From contig NZ_JAELUG010000076.1 of assembly GCF_016429255.1 (NCBI RefSeq), forward strand, positions 1 to 34,660: a stretch of DNA of 34,660 nucleotides, written 5' to 3'. Below are positions 24,680 to 33,112 of this stretch, piece after piece. The notes under the pieces are model-generated. The model did no database searches. It was not told where the DNA came from and saw only the letters and a list, made by a program, of their open reading frames with translations. Each line of letters begins with the position of its first letter. Position 1 is the first letter of the stretch. Origin of the DNA: Rhizobium sp. ASV8 (GTDB taxonomy: Bacteria; Pseudomonadota; Alphaproteobacteria; Rhizobiales; Rhizobiaceae). The translations under genes and the position numbers were made by a program.

Positions 24680-25266
24680 TATGTCACCGTTGCGCGATAC
24701 GCTCGCCTGGCTTGTCTCTGTCATGCCTGTTCAACCCAATTTCGAAAACAGGGGTGTTTAACCACGCGAGAGTGACAGGCAGGTGACAATCATGTTATTA
24801 TTCATACTAATTAGATGATCGGCTTTTGCCGACAGGCTCACCCTCCTGCTACCAACGTCGGATACCTTAGAAACCCCCATGGAATCAGTGCGCTAGCAGG
24901 TCAGATGCGTTGGGGATGTCGGAGGAGGAACGCATGCGGTGTGCTTTCGGCCTCCAGTTGCCTGCCGATGCCGATGGAAAAATGCGGCTATGTCGTCCAG
25001 CGTCATTTCTCGTTGACGTCTGTCTGTCCGGTTGCCCGGCTGCTACGCTTTTGTGGAGCAGGAGGCCTCTTATACGTTGTTCCTGCCGGTGAGATGATTG
25101 GATCCGCCGGCGGGCAGGCCAGACAGTAAGTTGCTGACTAAGGGAAAGTTTGCGGATGTTATTTCAACGGCCTTGCGAAAAATAGAAGACTAATTCCATA
25201 GGCTATATTGGATTGGTCAGATGGCTTCTATACCCTTGAGCAGCATTCGGTTTTCGAGGGATTTCA
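24680..25266. promoter_or_regulatory. Divergent region between two importer operons
   Basis: This 587-base stretch separates the minus-strand metallo-hydrolase operon from the plus-strand dipeptide-type importer operon and must carry both promoters. AT-rich sequence at about 24790-24815 is the best candidate for the minus promoter, and 25165-25215 for the plus promoter, but no good -35/-10 pair stands out. A small frame at 24934-25092 (52 aa) has GGAGGAGG five bases before its ATG; it is cysteine-rich, resembles nothing known and is not called as a gene. I see no riboswitch-like architecture. Confidence 0.45.
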
Positions 25267-26901
25267 ATGACGATCGCAGCCAATTTCAAGGCGTTTACTC
25301 TGGCTGCCGGCCTTTCCTTGCTTGCCTCATCGGTCGCATTTGCTGCTGATGAGAACAAGCCGGTACAGGGCGGCACGCTGATTTACCTGGAGCAACAGGC
25401 CCATACCAATCTCTATCCGCCGGCAGGGGGCTTTTACCCGAACGGCGGCATTCTCAACCAGATCACCGACAAGCTGACCTATCAGAACCCGGAGACGCTG
25501 CAGATCGAGCCCTGGATTGCCGAATCCTGGACCGTCAACGACAAGGGGACGGAATACACCTTCAAGATCCGCAGGGGTGTGACCTTCTCGGATGGAACAC
25601 CCGTCGATGCCAATGCCGTCGCCAAGAACTACGATACGTTTGGTCTCGGCAACAAAGACCTGAAGCTGCCGGTTTCCGAGGTACTCAACAATTACGATCA
25701 CAGCGAAGTTGTCGATCCTTATACGGTCAAATTCTACTTCAAGAAGCCGTCGCCCGGCTTCCTTCAGGGAACCTCGGTCATCGGTTCGGGTCTCGTCTCG
25801 CTGAAGACGCTTGCGTTGCCTTTTGATCAGTTGGGCGATGCGACGAAAATCATCGGCTCCGGTCCTTTCGTCGTCGAGAGCGAGACGCTCGGCAAGCAGC
25901 TGTCGCTGAAGGTACGCCCCGACTACAACTGGGGTCCGGCCAAGTTTGAGCATCAGGGCCGCGCCTATCTCGACGGCATCAAATACATCATCACCGGCGA
26001 GGACAGTGTGCGTATCGGAGCACTGCTTTCCGGCCAGGCCGATTTCATCCGCCAGCTTCAGGCCTATGACGAAAAGCAGGTCAGCGATCAGAGCTTTGCA
26101 ATCTATGCAGCGCCGACGCGGGGGGTGAACGACAGCGTCGCCTTCCGGCCGGACAATCCGCTTGTCGCCGACCTCAAGGTGCGCCAGGCGCTGCTGCATG
26201 CCACCGACAGCAAGGAGATCGTCGACACACTATTCTCGGCGAACTATCCTCAGGCAAAGTCTGTTATCTCGTCGGTCGCGGCCGGCTATGAAGACCTCTC
26301 TTCGAAGCTGACCCACGATCAGGCGCTTGCCGAAAAGTTGCTTGACGAGGCCGGCTGGAAGAAGGGCGCAGATGGCCTGCGCCAGAAGGACGGCAAAACG
26401 CTTTCGCTCGCCGTTTACGAATCGCTGCCGCAGCCGCAGAACAAGGCCGTGTTGCAGCTGGTCGCCCAGCAATGGGCCAAGGTCGGAGTCAAGCTTCAGG
26501 TACTTGCGGGAACCTCGGGAAATCTGGTTACGGACAATATCGATCCGGCAAAAACGCCTCTGGTCGTCGCCGAGGTGGGCCGCGCCGACCCCGACGTCAT
26601 CAAGAGCCAGTTCTACGCGAAAAACCGCGATGCGCTTCTTCAGAAGGGCGGTCTCAACGCCAAGGCAACCTTCTCGGACGACAAGCTGAACGGCCTGTTG
26701 GAGGCCATCGCCTCGGAAACGGATAGCGACAAGCGCCTGGCGGCGGCGAAAGCCGCCCAAGCCTACCTGCTGGATGCCGCCTATGTCATTCCCTTCTTCG
26801 AGGAGCCGCAGGTTTTTGCCGGTGCTCCCTACGTCAAGGGTGTGGCTTTCGAAGCTGTTGGCCGGCCCTCCTTCTACAATGTCTGGCTTGCCGCACACTG
26901 A
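25267..26901 (+). CDS. Dipeptide-type ABC importer binding protein (KPN_01854-like family)
   Basis: This periplasmic binding protein of the large SBP_bac_5 (DppA/OppA) class has 544 residues. The signal peptide is 1-26, ending SSVAFA before Ala-Asp. Class features include an early GGTLIY strand, LTYQNPETLQIEPWIAESW partly near 70-90, and TFKIRRGVTFSDGTPVDANA near 99-118. There is no lipobox cysteine. In memory it fits a subfamily named after KPN_01854, recurrent beside the monooxygenase and CMD genes found here; that needs an HMM check. The ATG at 25267 follows GAGGGA. It is first in an eight-kilobase operon. A hairpin follows its stop (26910-26941). The ligand is unknown and need not be a peptide. 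Confidence 0.9.
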   Translation: MTIAANFKAFTLAAGLSLLASSVAFAADENKPVQGGTLIYLEQQAHTNLYPPAGGFYPNGGILNQITDKLTYQNPETLQIEPWIAESWTVNDKGTEYTFKIRRGVTFSDGTPVDANAVAKNYDTFGLGNKDLKLPVSEVLNNYDHSEVVDPYTVKFYFKKPSPGFLQGTSVIGSGLVSLKTLALPFDQLGDATKIIGSGPFVVESETLGKQLSLKVRPDYNWGPAKFEHQGRAYLDGIKYIITGEDSVRIGALLSGQADFIRQLQAYDEKQVSDQSFAIYAAPTRGVNDSVAFRPDNPLVADLKVRQALLHATDSKEIVDTLFSANYPQAKSVISSVAAGYEDLSSKLTHDQALAEKLLDEAGWKKGADGLRQKDGKTLSLAVYESLPQPQNKAVLQLVAQQWAKVGVKLQVLAGTSGNLVTDNIDPAKTPLVVAEVGRADPDVIKSQFYAKNRDALLQKGGLNAKATFSDDKLNGLLEAIASETDSDKRLAAAKAAQAYLLDAAYVIPFFEEPQVFAGAPYVKGVAFEAVGRPSFYNVWLAAH

Positions 26902-26909
26902 GTATCTCC

Positions 26910-26941
26910 TGCAGCCCGTTCAATGGGCCGGGCTGCATTTT
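26910..26941 (+). promoter_or_regulatory. Intercistronic terminator-like hairpin after the binding-protein gene
   Basis: TGCAGCCCG (26910-26918) pairs perfectly with CGGGCTGCA (26929-26937), followed by TTTT. It looks like a short intrinsic terminator placed between binding-protein and permease genes, eight bases past the stop. Partial read-through would give more binding protein than channel. Confidence 0.65.
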
Positions 26942-26961
26942 CGTAACGACAGGCTAATGCC

Positions 26962-27903
26962 ATGACGAAATACATTTTAACGAGGATCGGCCAGGCCCTG
27001 CTTGTTCTGTGGGCCGCCTTCACCGTTTCGTTCGTGCTGCTGCAATCGATGCCGGGCGATGCGATCCTCATCAAGTTCCAGAGCCCCGATTATGGGCTGA
27101 GCCCGGAGCAGCTTGCCGATATCAGGGCCGCCTATGGGGCCGATGGACCTATGCTGCAGCAATATATCCATACGGTGTGGAGCTTCCTGTCTGGCAACTT
27201 CGGCTATTCGTTGCAGGCGGGTGTCCCCGTAAGTTCGCAGCTTGCCGTCAGCCTGCCGTCCACCTTGCTGCTTGCCGGCTTCAGCTTTCTGCTCGCTGCG
27301 ATCCTTGCCGTCGTCATCGCCATCCTGGCCAATCTATCGGGTTTTGGTTGGCTGCGTGGTTTCATGCAATCACTGCCGTCGCTGTTCATATCTGTGCCGA
27401 CCTTCTGGCTCGGTATCATGTTCATCCAGATCTTCTCGTTTCGCCTGCGGCTGGTGCCGGTTATCGATCCCGGTCCGTGGCAGGGATTGATCCTGCCGAT
27501 TCTGACTGTTGCCATACCGATTTCCGCGCCGCTAGCGCAGATCATTTTGCGAAACATCGACGAGGTTTTGACCCGTCCTTTCATCTCGGTGGCGCGCGCC
27601 AAGGGCGCATCGCATGGACAGGTTCTGTGGCGCCATGTCGCCAAGAATACGCTGCTTCCTGTGCTGACGGTTGCAGGCCTGCTGTTCGGCGAACTGATTG
27701 CCGGGGCGGTCGTGACCGAAACGGTCTTCGGGCTGAACGGCATCGGCAATCTGACGAAACATGCGGTCGATGCACAGGACGTCGCTGTGCTGCAGGCGAT
27801 CGTGGTGATTTCGGCCGCCGCCTTCGTCACGATCAACCTGATCGTCGACCTGCTCTATCCGATCCTCGATCCGCGCCTGAAAGCAAGGCTTGGAGCCAAC
27901 TGA
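26962..27903 (+). CDS. Dipeptide-type ABC importer permease (DppB-like)
   Basis: This 313-residue inner-membrane permease begins with the DppB-type first helix (LTRIGQALLVLWAAFTVSF partly near 5-23) and the MPGDA motif after it. It has six helices in all, and the EAA loop reads VARAKGASHGQVLWRHVAKN (about 212-231). It heterodimerises with the DppC-like subunit. Its stop TGA and the next ATG share a base (TGATG at 27901-27905), so translation is coupled. It starts 60 bases after the binding-protein gene, with the hairpin in between. Nothing in it is truncated or unusual. Confidence 0.93.
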   Translation: MTKYILTRIGQALLVLWAAFTVSFVLLQSMPGDAILIKFQSPDYGLSPEQLADIRAAYGADGPMLQQYIHTVWSFLSGNFGYSLQAGVPVSSQLAVSLPSTLLLAGFSFLLAAILAVVIAILANLSGFGWLRGFMQSLPSLFISVPTFWLGIMFIQIFSFRLRLVPVIDPGPWQGLILPILTVAIPISAPLAQIILRNIDEVLTRPFISVARAKGASHGQVLWRHVAKNTLLPVLTVAGLLFGELIAGAVVTETVFGLNGIGNLTKHAVDAQDVAVLQAIVVISAAAFVTINLIVDLLYPILDPRLKARLGAN

Positions 27904-28814
27904 TGACGAATTTCTACACAGCGGATCTCCATCGCCCGCTCGAACATGCCGATGCTCCGGAAAGCCTGTCGGTGCCGCCGGCCCGCGAAGACGCTCGCCC
28001 GCTTGCGCGCCGTTTTTCGCTTCCTTTTCGGCCGAGCTTGCTTCTTGCCATATTCATACTGACCGTGGCGGTCCTGTGGGCGCTTTTCCCCAGTGTCTTC
28101 ACGAGCTACAACCCGGTGGAAGGGTTGCCGGGGCAGCACCTAAAGGCGCCCAGCGCCGCTCATATTCTCGGCACGGACGCGCTTGGCCGCGATCTCTTTG
28201 CCCGCATCGTCTACGGTTCCATCCACTCTCTGTCGGGAGCGCTTGCCGCTGTCGGCATCGCGCTCGTCATCGGCACGGTTCTGGGCGTGCTGGCGGGATC
28301 GCTCGGCGGCCGGATCGAAACGGTGATCATGCGCATCGTCGATGTGATGCTGTCGATCCCCGACCTGTTGCTGTCGCTGAGCATCATCGTTCTCCTTGGT
28401 TTCGGCACCGTCAATGCCGCGATCGCTGTCGGCTGCACGTTGATTGCCAAGTTTGCGCGCCTGGTTCGCTCTGAAGTCGTCACGGTTCGGCGAAGCGACT
28501 ATGTCGAGGCTGCATTCGGCAGCGGCGGCACGTTTGTCCGCGTGCTGTGGCGCCATATTCTCCCGAACTCGCTGACGTCAGTGATCGCCTTCGCCGCACT
28601 GCAATCCGGCTGGGCCATCCTCCAGCTGTCGACACTCGGATTTCTTGGCTATGGGGCGCCGCCGCCGACACCGGAATGGGGGCTCTTGATCGCGGAAGGG
28701 CGTAATTACATCGCAACCGCCTGGTGGCTGACGACGGCGCCTGGCCTCGTCGTCGTGCTCGTGGTGATCTCGATCAATCGCATCAGCCGTTCGATCGCGG
28801 AGATTGGCAAATGA
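27903..28814 (+). CDS. Dipeptide-type ABC importer permease (DppC-like)
   Basis: This 303-residue permease has a polar N-terminal tail of about 45 residues before the first helix. It then carries the DppC-type HILGTDALGRDLFARIVYG block (about 89-107), where the GTDxxGRD motif is diagnostic, and six helices. The EAA loop covers about 198-217 (YVEAAFGSGGTFVRVLWRHI). The ATG at 27903 overlaps the previous stop by one base; longer frames reaching to 27009 lie in the DppB-like gene. Its own end overlaps the ATPase start as ATGA. Confidence 0.93.
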   Translation: MTNFYTADLHRPLEHADAPESLSVPPAREDARPLARRFSLPFRPSLLLAIFILTVAVLWALFPSVFTSYNPVEGLPGQHLKAPSAAHILGTDALGRDLFARIVYGSIHSLSGALAAVGIALVIGTVLGVLAGSLGGRIETVIMRIVDVMLSIPDLLLSLSIIVLLGFGTVNAAIAVGCTLIAKFARLVRSEVVTVRRSDYVEAAFGSGGTFVRVLWRHILPNSLTSVIAFAALQSGWAILQLSTLGFLGYGAPPPTPEWGLLIAEGRNYIATAWWLTTAPGLVVVLVVISINRISRSIAEIGK

Positions 28815-30496
28815 GCCATACGATATCCGACAAAACAAATGAGTTTGCTGTGCCGGTGCTGGATGTTTCCGGCCTGAAGATCGCCTATCGCGATCGCAGC
28901 GGTTCTCGCACGGCGGTTCATGGCATCGACTTCACCGTCAACGCAGGCGAGGTCGTCGCGCTCGTTGGTGAATCCGGCTCGGGCAAGAGCTCGACGGCTC
29001 AGGCCATTATCGGCTTGCTGCCGCAAAACGGCCATCTGGAAGGGGGCCGGATCAGGCTCAATGGCCAGGATATTGCCGGCTGGCCGCAGAAGCGGCTGGA
29101 CGCGATCCGCGGTTCCATCATCAGCCTCGTGCCGCAGGATCCCGGCAATTCCCTCAATCCTGTCAGGACGATCGGCGAGCAGGTCGCCGAAGTTCTGGTC
29201 ATTCATCGCAGGGCGCCGCGTGCGGCGGCCTATCTGCAGGCCGTCGAGCTGCTGGGCCGCGTCGGCCTCAGTCAACCCGAGCTTCGGGCACGCCAATATC
29301 CGCATGAACTTTCGGGTGGCATGCGGCAGCGCGTGCTGATCGCCATCGCCATCGCGCTCAAGCCTTCCTTGATCATCGCAGACGAGCCGACCAGTGCGCT
29401 TGACGTGACTGTGCAGAGACACATCCTCGACCTTATCGACGATCTCAGACGGGAATATGGGGCAGCCGTTCTGCTGGTCACACATGATCTTGGTGTTGCT
29501 GCCGATCGCTCCGACAGGCTGGTTGTCCTGCAGAATGGCCGCATTCAGGAGCAAGGGCGGACCGCCGAGCTTTTGAGGAACCCGCAAAGCGCCTATACGC
29601 GCCGGCTGTTGGCCGACGCCCCGTCGCTGAATGTCGCTCAGTCGCACTCTCCCGCGCATCCCGTCGATGCGAAGGTTGAGTCGGGCGATGATATCGTCGT
29701 GGTCGAAGGGTTGGTGCAGGAGTTCGGGATCGGCGGCAAGGACGGCGGCCTGAAAGCGGTCGATGACTTATCGTTTCGCGTCAAGCGCGGCACGACCCAT
29801 GCGATTGTCGGAGAGTCCGGTTCCGGCAAGACGACGACCATCCGCATTGTCTCTGCGTTCCAGCGTCCGACGGCGGGAAGGGTCATTATCGACGGGCTTG
29901 ATCTGGCGTCGTTGCGCGGCGAAACGCTGCGGCTCTTCCGCAAGAAGATCCAGCTCGTTTATCAAAATCCTTTCGGCTCGCTGGATCCGCGCCAGACGAT
30001 TTCTGCTATCGTCGAGGAGCCGTTGCTGAACTTCGATCCGCTGCCGAGAGCGCAGCGATTGGAAAAAGTCGCTGCTGTCATCGAGAAAGTCGGTCTGCCG
30101 GCCGATGTCCTGCAGCGGCGGCCGCATGCACTTTCCGGCGGTCAGCGTCAGCGTGTCGCTATCGCCCGGGCGCTGGTGCTCGATCCGCAGATCCTGGTGC
30201 TGGATGAAGCCGTCTCGGCGCTCGACGTGACGGTTCAGGCACAGATCCTCTCGCTGCTCGACAGTCTCCAGCGCGAGCTTGGTCTGACCTACCTCTTTGT
30301 TTCCCATGATCTCGCCGTGGTCCGTCAGATCGCCGACACGGTCTCGGTTCTTCACAACGGTAAGCTGGTCGAAAACGGTCTCGTCGAAGAGGTCTTCGGC
30401 AATCCCAGCAGCGATTATACCCGTGAGCTGATCGACGCCATCCCCGGCAAGAAATACTCGATCGCTCTTCATCAGCCCCAAAGCAATGCAGGATAA
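28811..30496 (+). CDS. Dipeptide-type ABC importer dual ATPase (DppD-DppF fusion)
   Basis: This 561-residue protein carries two ATPase halves in one chain, corresponding to DppD and DppF. Half one has Walker A GESGSGKSS (about 53-61), signature LSGGMRQRV and Walker B LIIADEPTSALD. Half two has Walker A GESGSGKTT (about 334-342), signature LSGGQRQRV and ILVLDEAVSALD, where the usual DEP is DEA, a common DppF variation. Each half ends with the oligopeptide C-terminal extension. The DppD/F iron-sulfur cysteine cluster seen in some homologues is absent; I see no cysteine-rich tail. The ATG at 28811 overlaps the DppC-like stop by four bases. A plus-strand frame from 28724 is only the upstream tail of this one. 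Confidence 0.93.
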   Translation: MSHTISDKTNEFAVPVLDVSGLKIAYRDRSGSRTAVHGIDFTVNAGEVVALVGESGSGKSSTAQAIIGLLPQNGHLEGGRIRLNGQDIAGWPQKRLDAIRGSIISLVPQDPGNSLNPVRTIGEQVAEVLVIHRRAPRAAAYLQAVELLGRVGLSQPELRARQYPHELSGGMRQRVLIAIAIALKPSLIIADEPTSALDVTVQRHILDLIDDLRREYGAAVLLVTHDLGVAADRSDRLVVLQNGRIQEQGRTAELLRNPQSAYTRRLLADAPSLNVAQSHSPAHPVDAKVESGDDIVVVEGLVQEFGIGGKDGGLKAVDDLSFRVKRGTTHAIVGESGSGKTTTIRIVSAFQRPTAGRVIIDGLDLASLRGETLRLFRKKIQLVYQNPFGSLDPRQTISAIVEEPLLNFDPLPRAQRLEKVAAVIEKVGLPADVLQRRPHALSGGQRQRVAIARALVLDPQILVLDEAVSALDVTVQAQILSLLDSLQRELGLTYLFVSHDLAVVRQIADTVSVLHNGKLVENGLVEEVFGNPSSDYTRELIDAIPGKKYSIALHQPQSNAG

Positions 30497-30500
30497 TTCC

Positions 30501-31550
30501 ATGAGCACGCCAGTTTCTCCCAAACGACTGGGCTTCTTCAGCCGTGTCCTCGATCAGGCAGGCGCTGCCGAGCGCTACCGGCTCGTGAGCGAGCAGATCA
30601 TTCACGCGGAAGCGCAGGGTTTTGACAGTGCCTGGGTGGCGCAACATCATTTCAATGGCGATGAGGGCGGTCTGCCGGCGCCGCTGGTTTTCCTCGCCGG
30701 TCTTGCCTCGCGCACGTCGCGCATCCGGTTGGGAACGGGCGTCATCACGCTGCCGATGGAAAACCCGGTGCGCGTCGCCGAAGATACCGCTGTGCTCGAT
30801 CTTCTATTGGAAGGGCGCCTGGAGGTTGGCTTTGGCACAGGCGGCACACCACAGGCCTTTCTCCCCTTCGGCATAGAAAGCGCCGATCGCGGTCCGATCT
30901 ACGGCAAGTATTTGACGCTCATTCGCGATGCGTGGACAGGACAGGAGCTTGCCGGCGGCAACCGTCTCTACCCGGTTGCGCCGCATCTCATAGACAGGGT
31001 CTGGCAGGCAACCTTTTCCGTGGGCGGCGGCGAGCGGGCTGGCAAAGATGGTGACGGCCTGATGCTGTCTCGCACGCAGCCGCGCCCGGACGAGGCGCCG
31101 GATGCCGAGCTTTGGGATCTGCAAAACCCCATTATCGATGCCTATTTCGCGGCTCTGCCGAAGGGCCGAGCACCGCGGATACTGGGATCACGCAGCCTTT
31201 TCGTCGCCGATGATCGCAAGGAAGCGCTTCGCCTTGCCGATATCGGCCTGCGCCGAAGTGCCGAGCGCTTTGCCGCCAGCGGTTTCAAGGTTCGCGGCGA
31301 AACGACGGCTGATCTGATCAAGGCATTCGATGTGCATGTCGGCACGCCTGAGGATGTTATCGCCTCCTTGCGCGCAGATACTGCCCTTGAACGCGTCACG
31401 GATCTGGTCTTCCAGGTGCATTCCATCGATCCGCCGCACGATTACATCCTTCGTTCCCTCGAGCTGATTTCACAGAAGGTTGCGCCCGCCCTCGGCTGGT
31501 CGAAGCAGATATTCGCCAACAAAGGTCCGCAGCTTGCGGCCTCAGCGTAA
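30501..31550 (+). CDS. FMN-dependent luciferase-like monooxygenase (KPN_01858-like family)
   Basis: This 349-residue TIM-barrel flavin monooxygenase uses reduced FMN and oxygen supplied by a separate reductase. The family blocks are visible: RLGFFSRV at strand one, an early AEAQGFDSAWVAQHHF segment (about 36-51, with the His pair seen in this class), the RLGTGVITLP strand and GRLEVGFGTGG near 111-121. AGGA lies seven bases before the ATG at 30501, so I prefer it over an ATG at 30486 inside the ATPase gene. The protein contains no cysteine. No flavin reductase is in the operon, so one must be borrowed. It matches from memory a family named after KPN_01858, tied to dipeptide-like importers. It probably oxidises the imported compound, for example at a C-S or C-N bond. 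Confidence 0.88.
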   Translation: MSTPVSPKRLGFFSRVLDQAGAAERYRLVSEQIIHAEAQGFDSAWVAQHHFNGDEGGLPAPLVFLAGLASRTSRIRLGTGVITLPMENPVRVAEDTAVLDLLLEGRLEVGFGTGGTPQAFLPFGIESADRGPIYGKYLTLIRDAWTGQELAGGNRLYPVAPHLIDRVWQATFSVGGGERAGKDGDGLMLSRTQPRPDEAPDAELWDLQNPIIDAYFAALPKGRAPRILGSRSLFVADDRKEALRLADIGLRRSAERFAASGFKVRGETTADLIKAFDVHVGTPEDVIASLRADTALERVTDLVFQVHSIDPPHDYILRSLELISQKVAPALGWSKQIFANKGPQLAASA

Positions 31551-31580
31551 AACAAGAACCGAAGAAGAGAAGGTATATCC

Positions 31581-32204
31581 ATGACCTCGTCGACAACTGA
31601 CGTCATCGATCTGCTGGCAGGCATTCGCGAGGGATCCTCGCTGCATGCCTTGCGGACGGCACGGCCACAGACCCGCGACAACGCGCAGAAGAGCTACGAA
31701 GCCCTGTTCGAGCCCGCCCATGAGGGTGATGTAAGCCACAGCGAACGCTTTGCCTTGGCATCGTTCGTGGCGGGCCTGCATGCGGCCGATAATGTCACCC
31801 AGTTTTATCTGGCTGCGCTGGAGAAGGCGGAAAGCGAGCGTGGGCTGATCGATGCCGTCAAGGCGGAGGTCAATGGCGGCCGTACCGTCGGCCCCTATGG
31901 GCACTATCCCGCCGGACCGCTTTCCACCGAAGATCGCGAAGGGCTTGTCTATCATGTATCGGAAGCGGGACGCCCGGTTCTTGGCAGCAAACTTTCGGCG
32001 GCATTGGAACATGCCCACCTTCTCGTCTATCGTCCGCGTGAGGCAAGCGCCGAGGCGCTCCAGCGGCTCCTGAATGCCGGCTGGACGACGACGGGCGTGG
32101 TGACGCTATCCCAGATCGTTGCATTTCTTTCGTTCCAAATCCGGGTGGTTGCCGGGCTGAGCGCATTGAGTGCCGCCAGCGCCGAGCACACCGTCTCCGC
32201 GTAA
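31581..32204 (+). CDS. CMD-domain protein without cysteines (Avi_7170-like family)
   Basis: This 207-residue helical protein has a carboxymuconolactone-decarboxylase/AhpD-like fold. The C-terminal helical pair (AGWTTTGVVTLSQIVAFLSFQ region, about 168-190) is the recognisable part. It contains no cysteine at all, so it cannot have the redox CxxC of AhpD peroxidases. I remember this subfamily as named after Avi_7170 and always next to the cysteine-bearing partner encoded here at 32224. It starts 30 bases after the monooxygenase with GAAGAGAAGG upstream. A structural or non-redox role, perhaps as a complex partner of the 32224 protein, is inferred. Confidence 0.8.
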   Translation: MTSSTTDVIDLLAGIREGSSLHALRTARPQTRDNAQKSYEALFEPAHEGDVSHSERFALASFVAGLHAADNVTQFYLAALEKAESERGLIDAVKAEVNGGRTVGPYGHYPAGPLSTEDREGLVYHVSEAGRPVLGSKLSAALEHAHLLVYRPREASAEALQRLLNAGWTTTGVVTLSQIVAFLSFQIRVVAGLSALSAASAEHTVSA

Positions 32205-32223
32205 TTGCAGAAGGATAGTTCCC

Positions 32224-32826
32224 ATGACCGAGACCGTTATCCATCCCACAATCGAAGATCGACCGAGTGTCTTTACGCAGAAGGAAATCGGCTGGACGCC
32301 CTGGCTGCACCCGCTTCCCGAGGAAGAGCTGACTGAGCGCCACTGGCGAGGGCTCGTCGACGCGTCGCGCGCCAAGTCGCCCTATTTCATGCTACTCGCT
32401 CGTGATCCGGAGATCCTCGAGGCGCGGACGAAAACCGACAAGGACATTTTCTACAATGTCGAAGCCGGGTTGCCGCGCGCCGAACGCGAGCTTGCCGCAA
32501 CGGCTGCGTCGCGCACCAACGGCTGCATTTTCTGCGCATCCGTTCACTCCCGCTTTGCTTCTCATCATTCGAAGCGCAGCGACGACGTCCAGCGCCTGCT
32601 CGATGAAGGCACCGGCACCGATCTCGGCAGCCGGTGGAATGCGATCGTCTCGTCCTCGGTCGCGTTGACGGCGACGCCGTCTGAATTTGGGGCCAGCGAA
32701 ATCGCAGAGCTGCGCAAAGAGGGCTTGAGCGATCTTGAGATCGCCGATGTCATCCATGGTGCGGCTTTCTTTAATTGGGCAAACCGCTTGATGCTGTCGC
32801 TTGGCGAACCTTTGCCGGCTCAGTGA
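32224..32826 (+). CDS. AhpD-like peroxidase-domain protein with CxxC (Avi_7169-like family)
   Basis: This 200-residue helical CMD/AhpD-fold protein has an intact redox motif: Cys101-xx-Cys104 followed by His108 in NGCIFCASVHSR. This is the proton-relay arrangement of alkylhydroperoxidase AhpD. A YFMLLARDPEI segment (about 54-64) and a C-terminal GAAFFNWANRLMLSLGE helix agree with uncharacterised peroxidase-related proteins. The ATG at 32224 has AAGGA eight bases upstream; the frame extends back into the preceding gene but lacks a site there. It is the last gene of the operon and follows the cysteine-free paralogue by 19 bases. It may remove peroxide or a reactive product formed by the flavin monooxygenase, which is inference. 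Confidence 0.85.
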   Translation: MTETVIHPTIEDRPSVFTQKEIGWTPWLHPLPEEELTERHWRGLVDASRAKSPYFMLLARDPEILEARTKTDKDIFYNVEAGLPRAERELAATAASRTNGCIFCASVHSRFASHHSKRSDDVQRLLDEGTGTDLGSRWNAIVSSSVALTATPSEFGASEIAELRKEGLSDLEIADVIHGAAFFNWANRLMLSLGEPLPAQ

Positions 32827-32877
32827 TCTGGCTGCGTCGGCCCTACATGTCGATGCGCGGATGACCTTCATATCTTG

Positions 32878-32911
32878 CCCGGCGCACTCCAAAGCATAGG
32901 GGTGCGCCGGG
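32878..32911 (+). terminator. Strong stem-loop ending the importer/monooxygenase operon
   Basis: CCCGGCGCACTCC (32878-32890) pairs with GGGGTGCGCCGGG (32899-32911), thirteen pairs with one G-U, around AAAGCATA. It lies 52 bases past the last stop of the operon. There is no U-run, as is common in GC-rich alphaproteobacteria, so factor-dependent termination or 3'-end protection is possible. Confidence 0.6.
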
Positions 32912-33112
32912 ACAAATTCCTGCATGGTGTTTCCCAAGACGCTTCTGTCGTCGTGGCCAGGAAAGCCACCAGAAAACACGGTCTTCGAACCATGCCCGGG
33001 AGGGCGCCGACACGGCACGGGTCTCGACTACGAACGAGGCGCCCGCGCTTGCTACCGCAGCCAAAGTTTGATACTTAACAAGCTAAGTGTCGTGCATGGA
33101 TGTGAGGCAACG

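Noticed and set aside
23930..24775. A second, plus-strand protein opposite the metallo-hydrolase
   Set aside because: The minus-strand frame has the HxHxDH metal motif and the operon context; the plus frame is its shadow.
24820..24840. Small hairpin TCGGC-TTTT-GCCGA as a terminator or riboswitch element
   Set aside because: A five-base stem with no U-run and no surrounding conserved architecture; likely chance.
24815..25129. A 104-codon plus-strand frame upstream of the dipeptide-type importer
   Set aside because: No ribosome site, no domain and a mixed, low-complexity composition in a promoter region.
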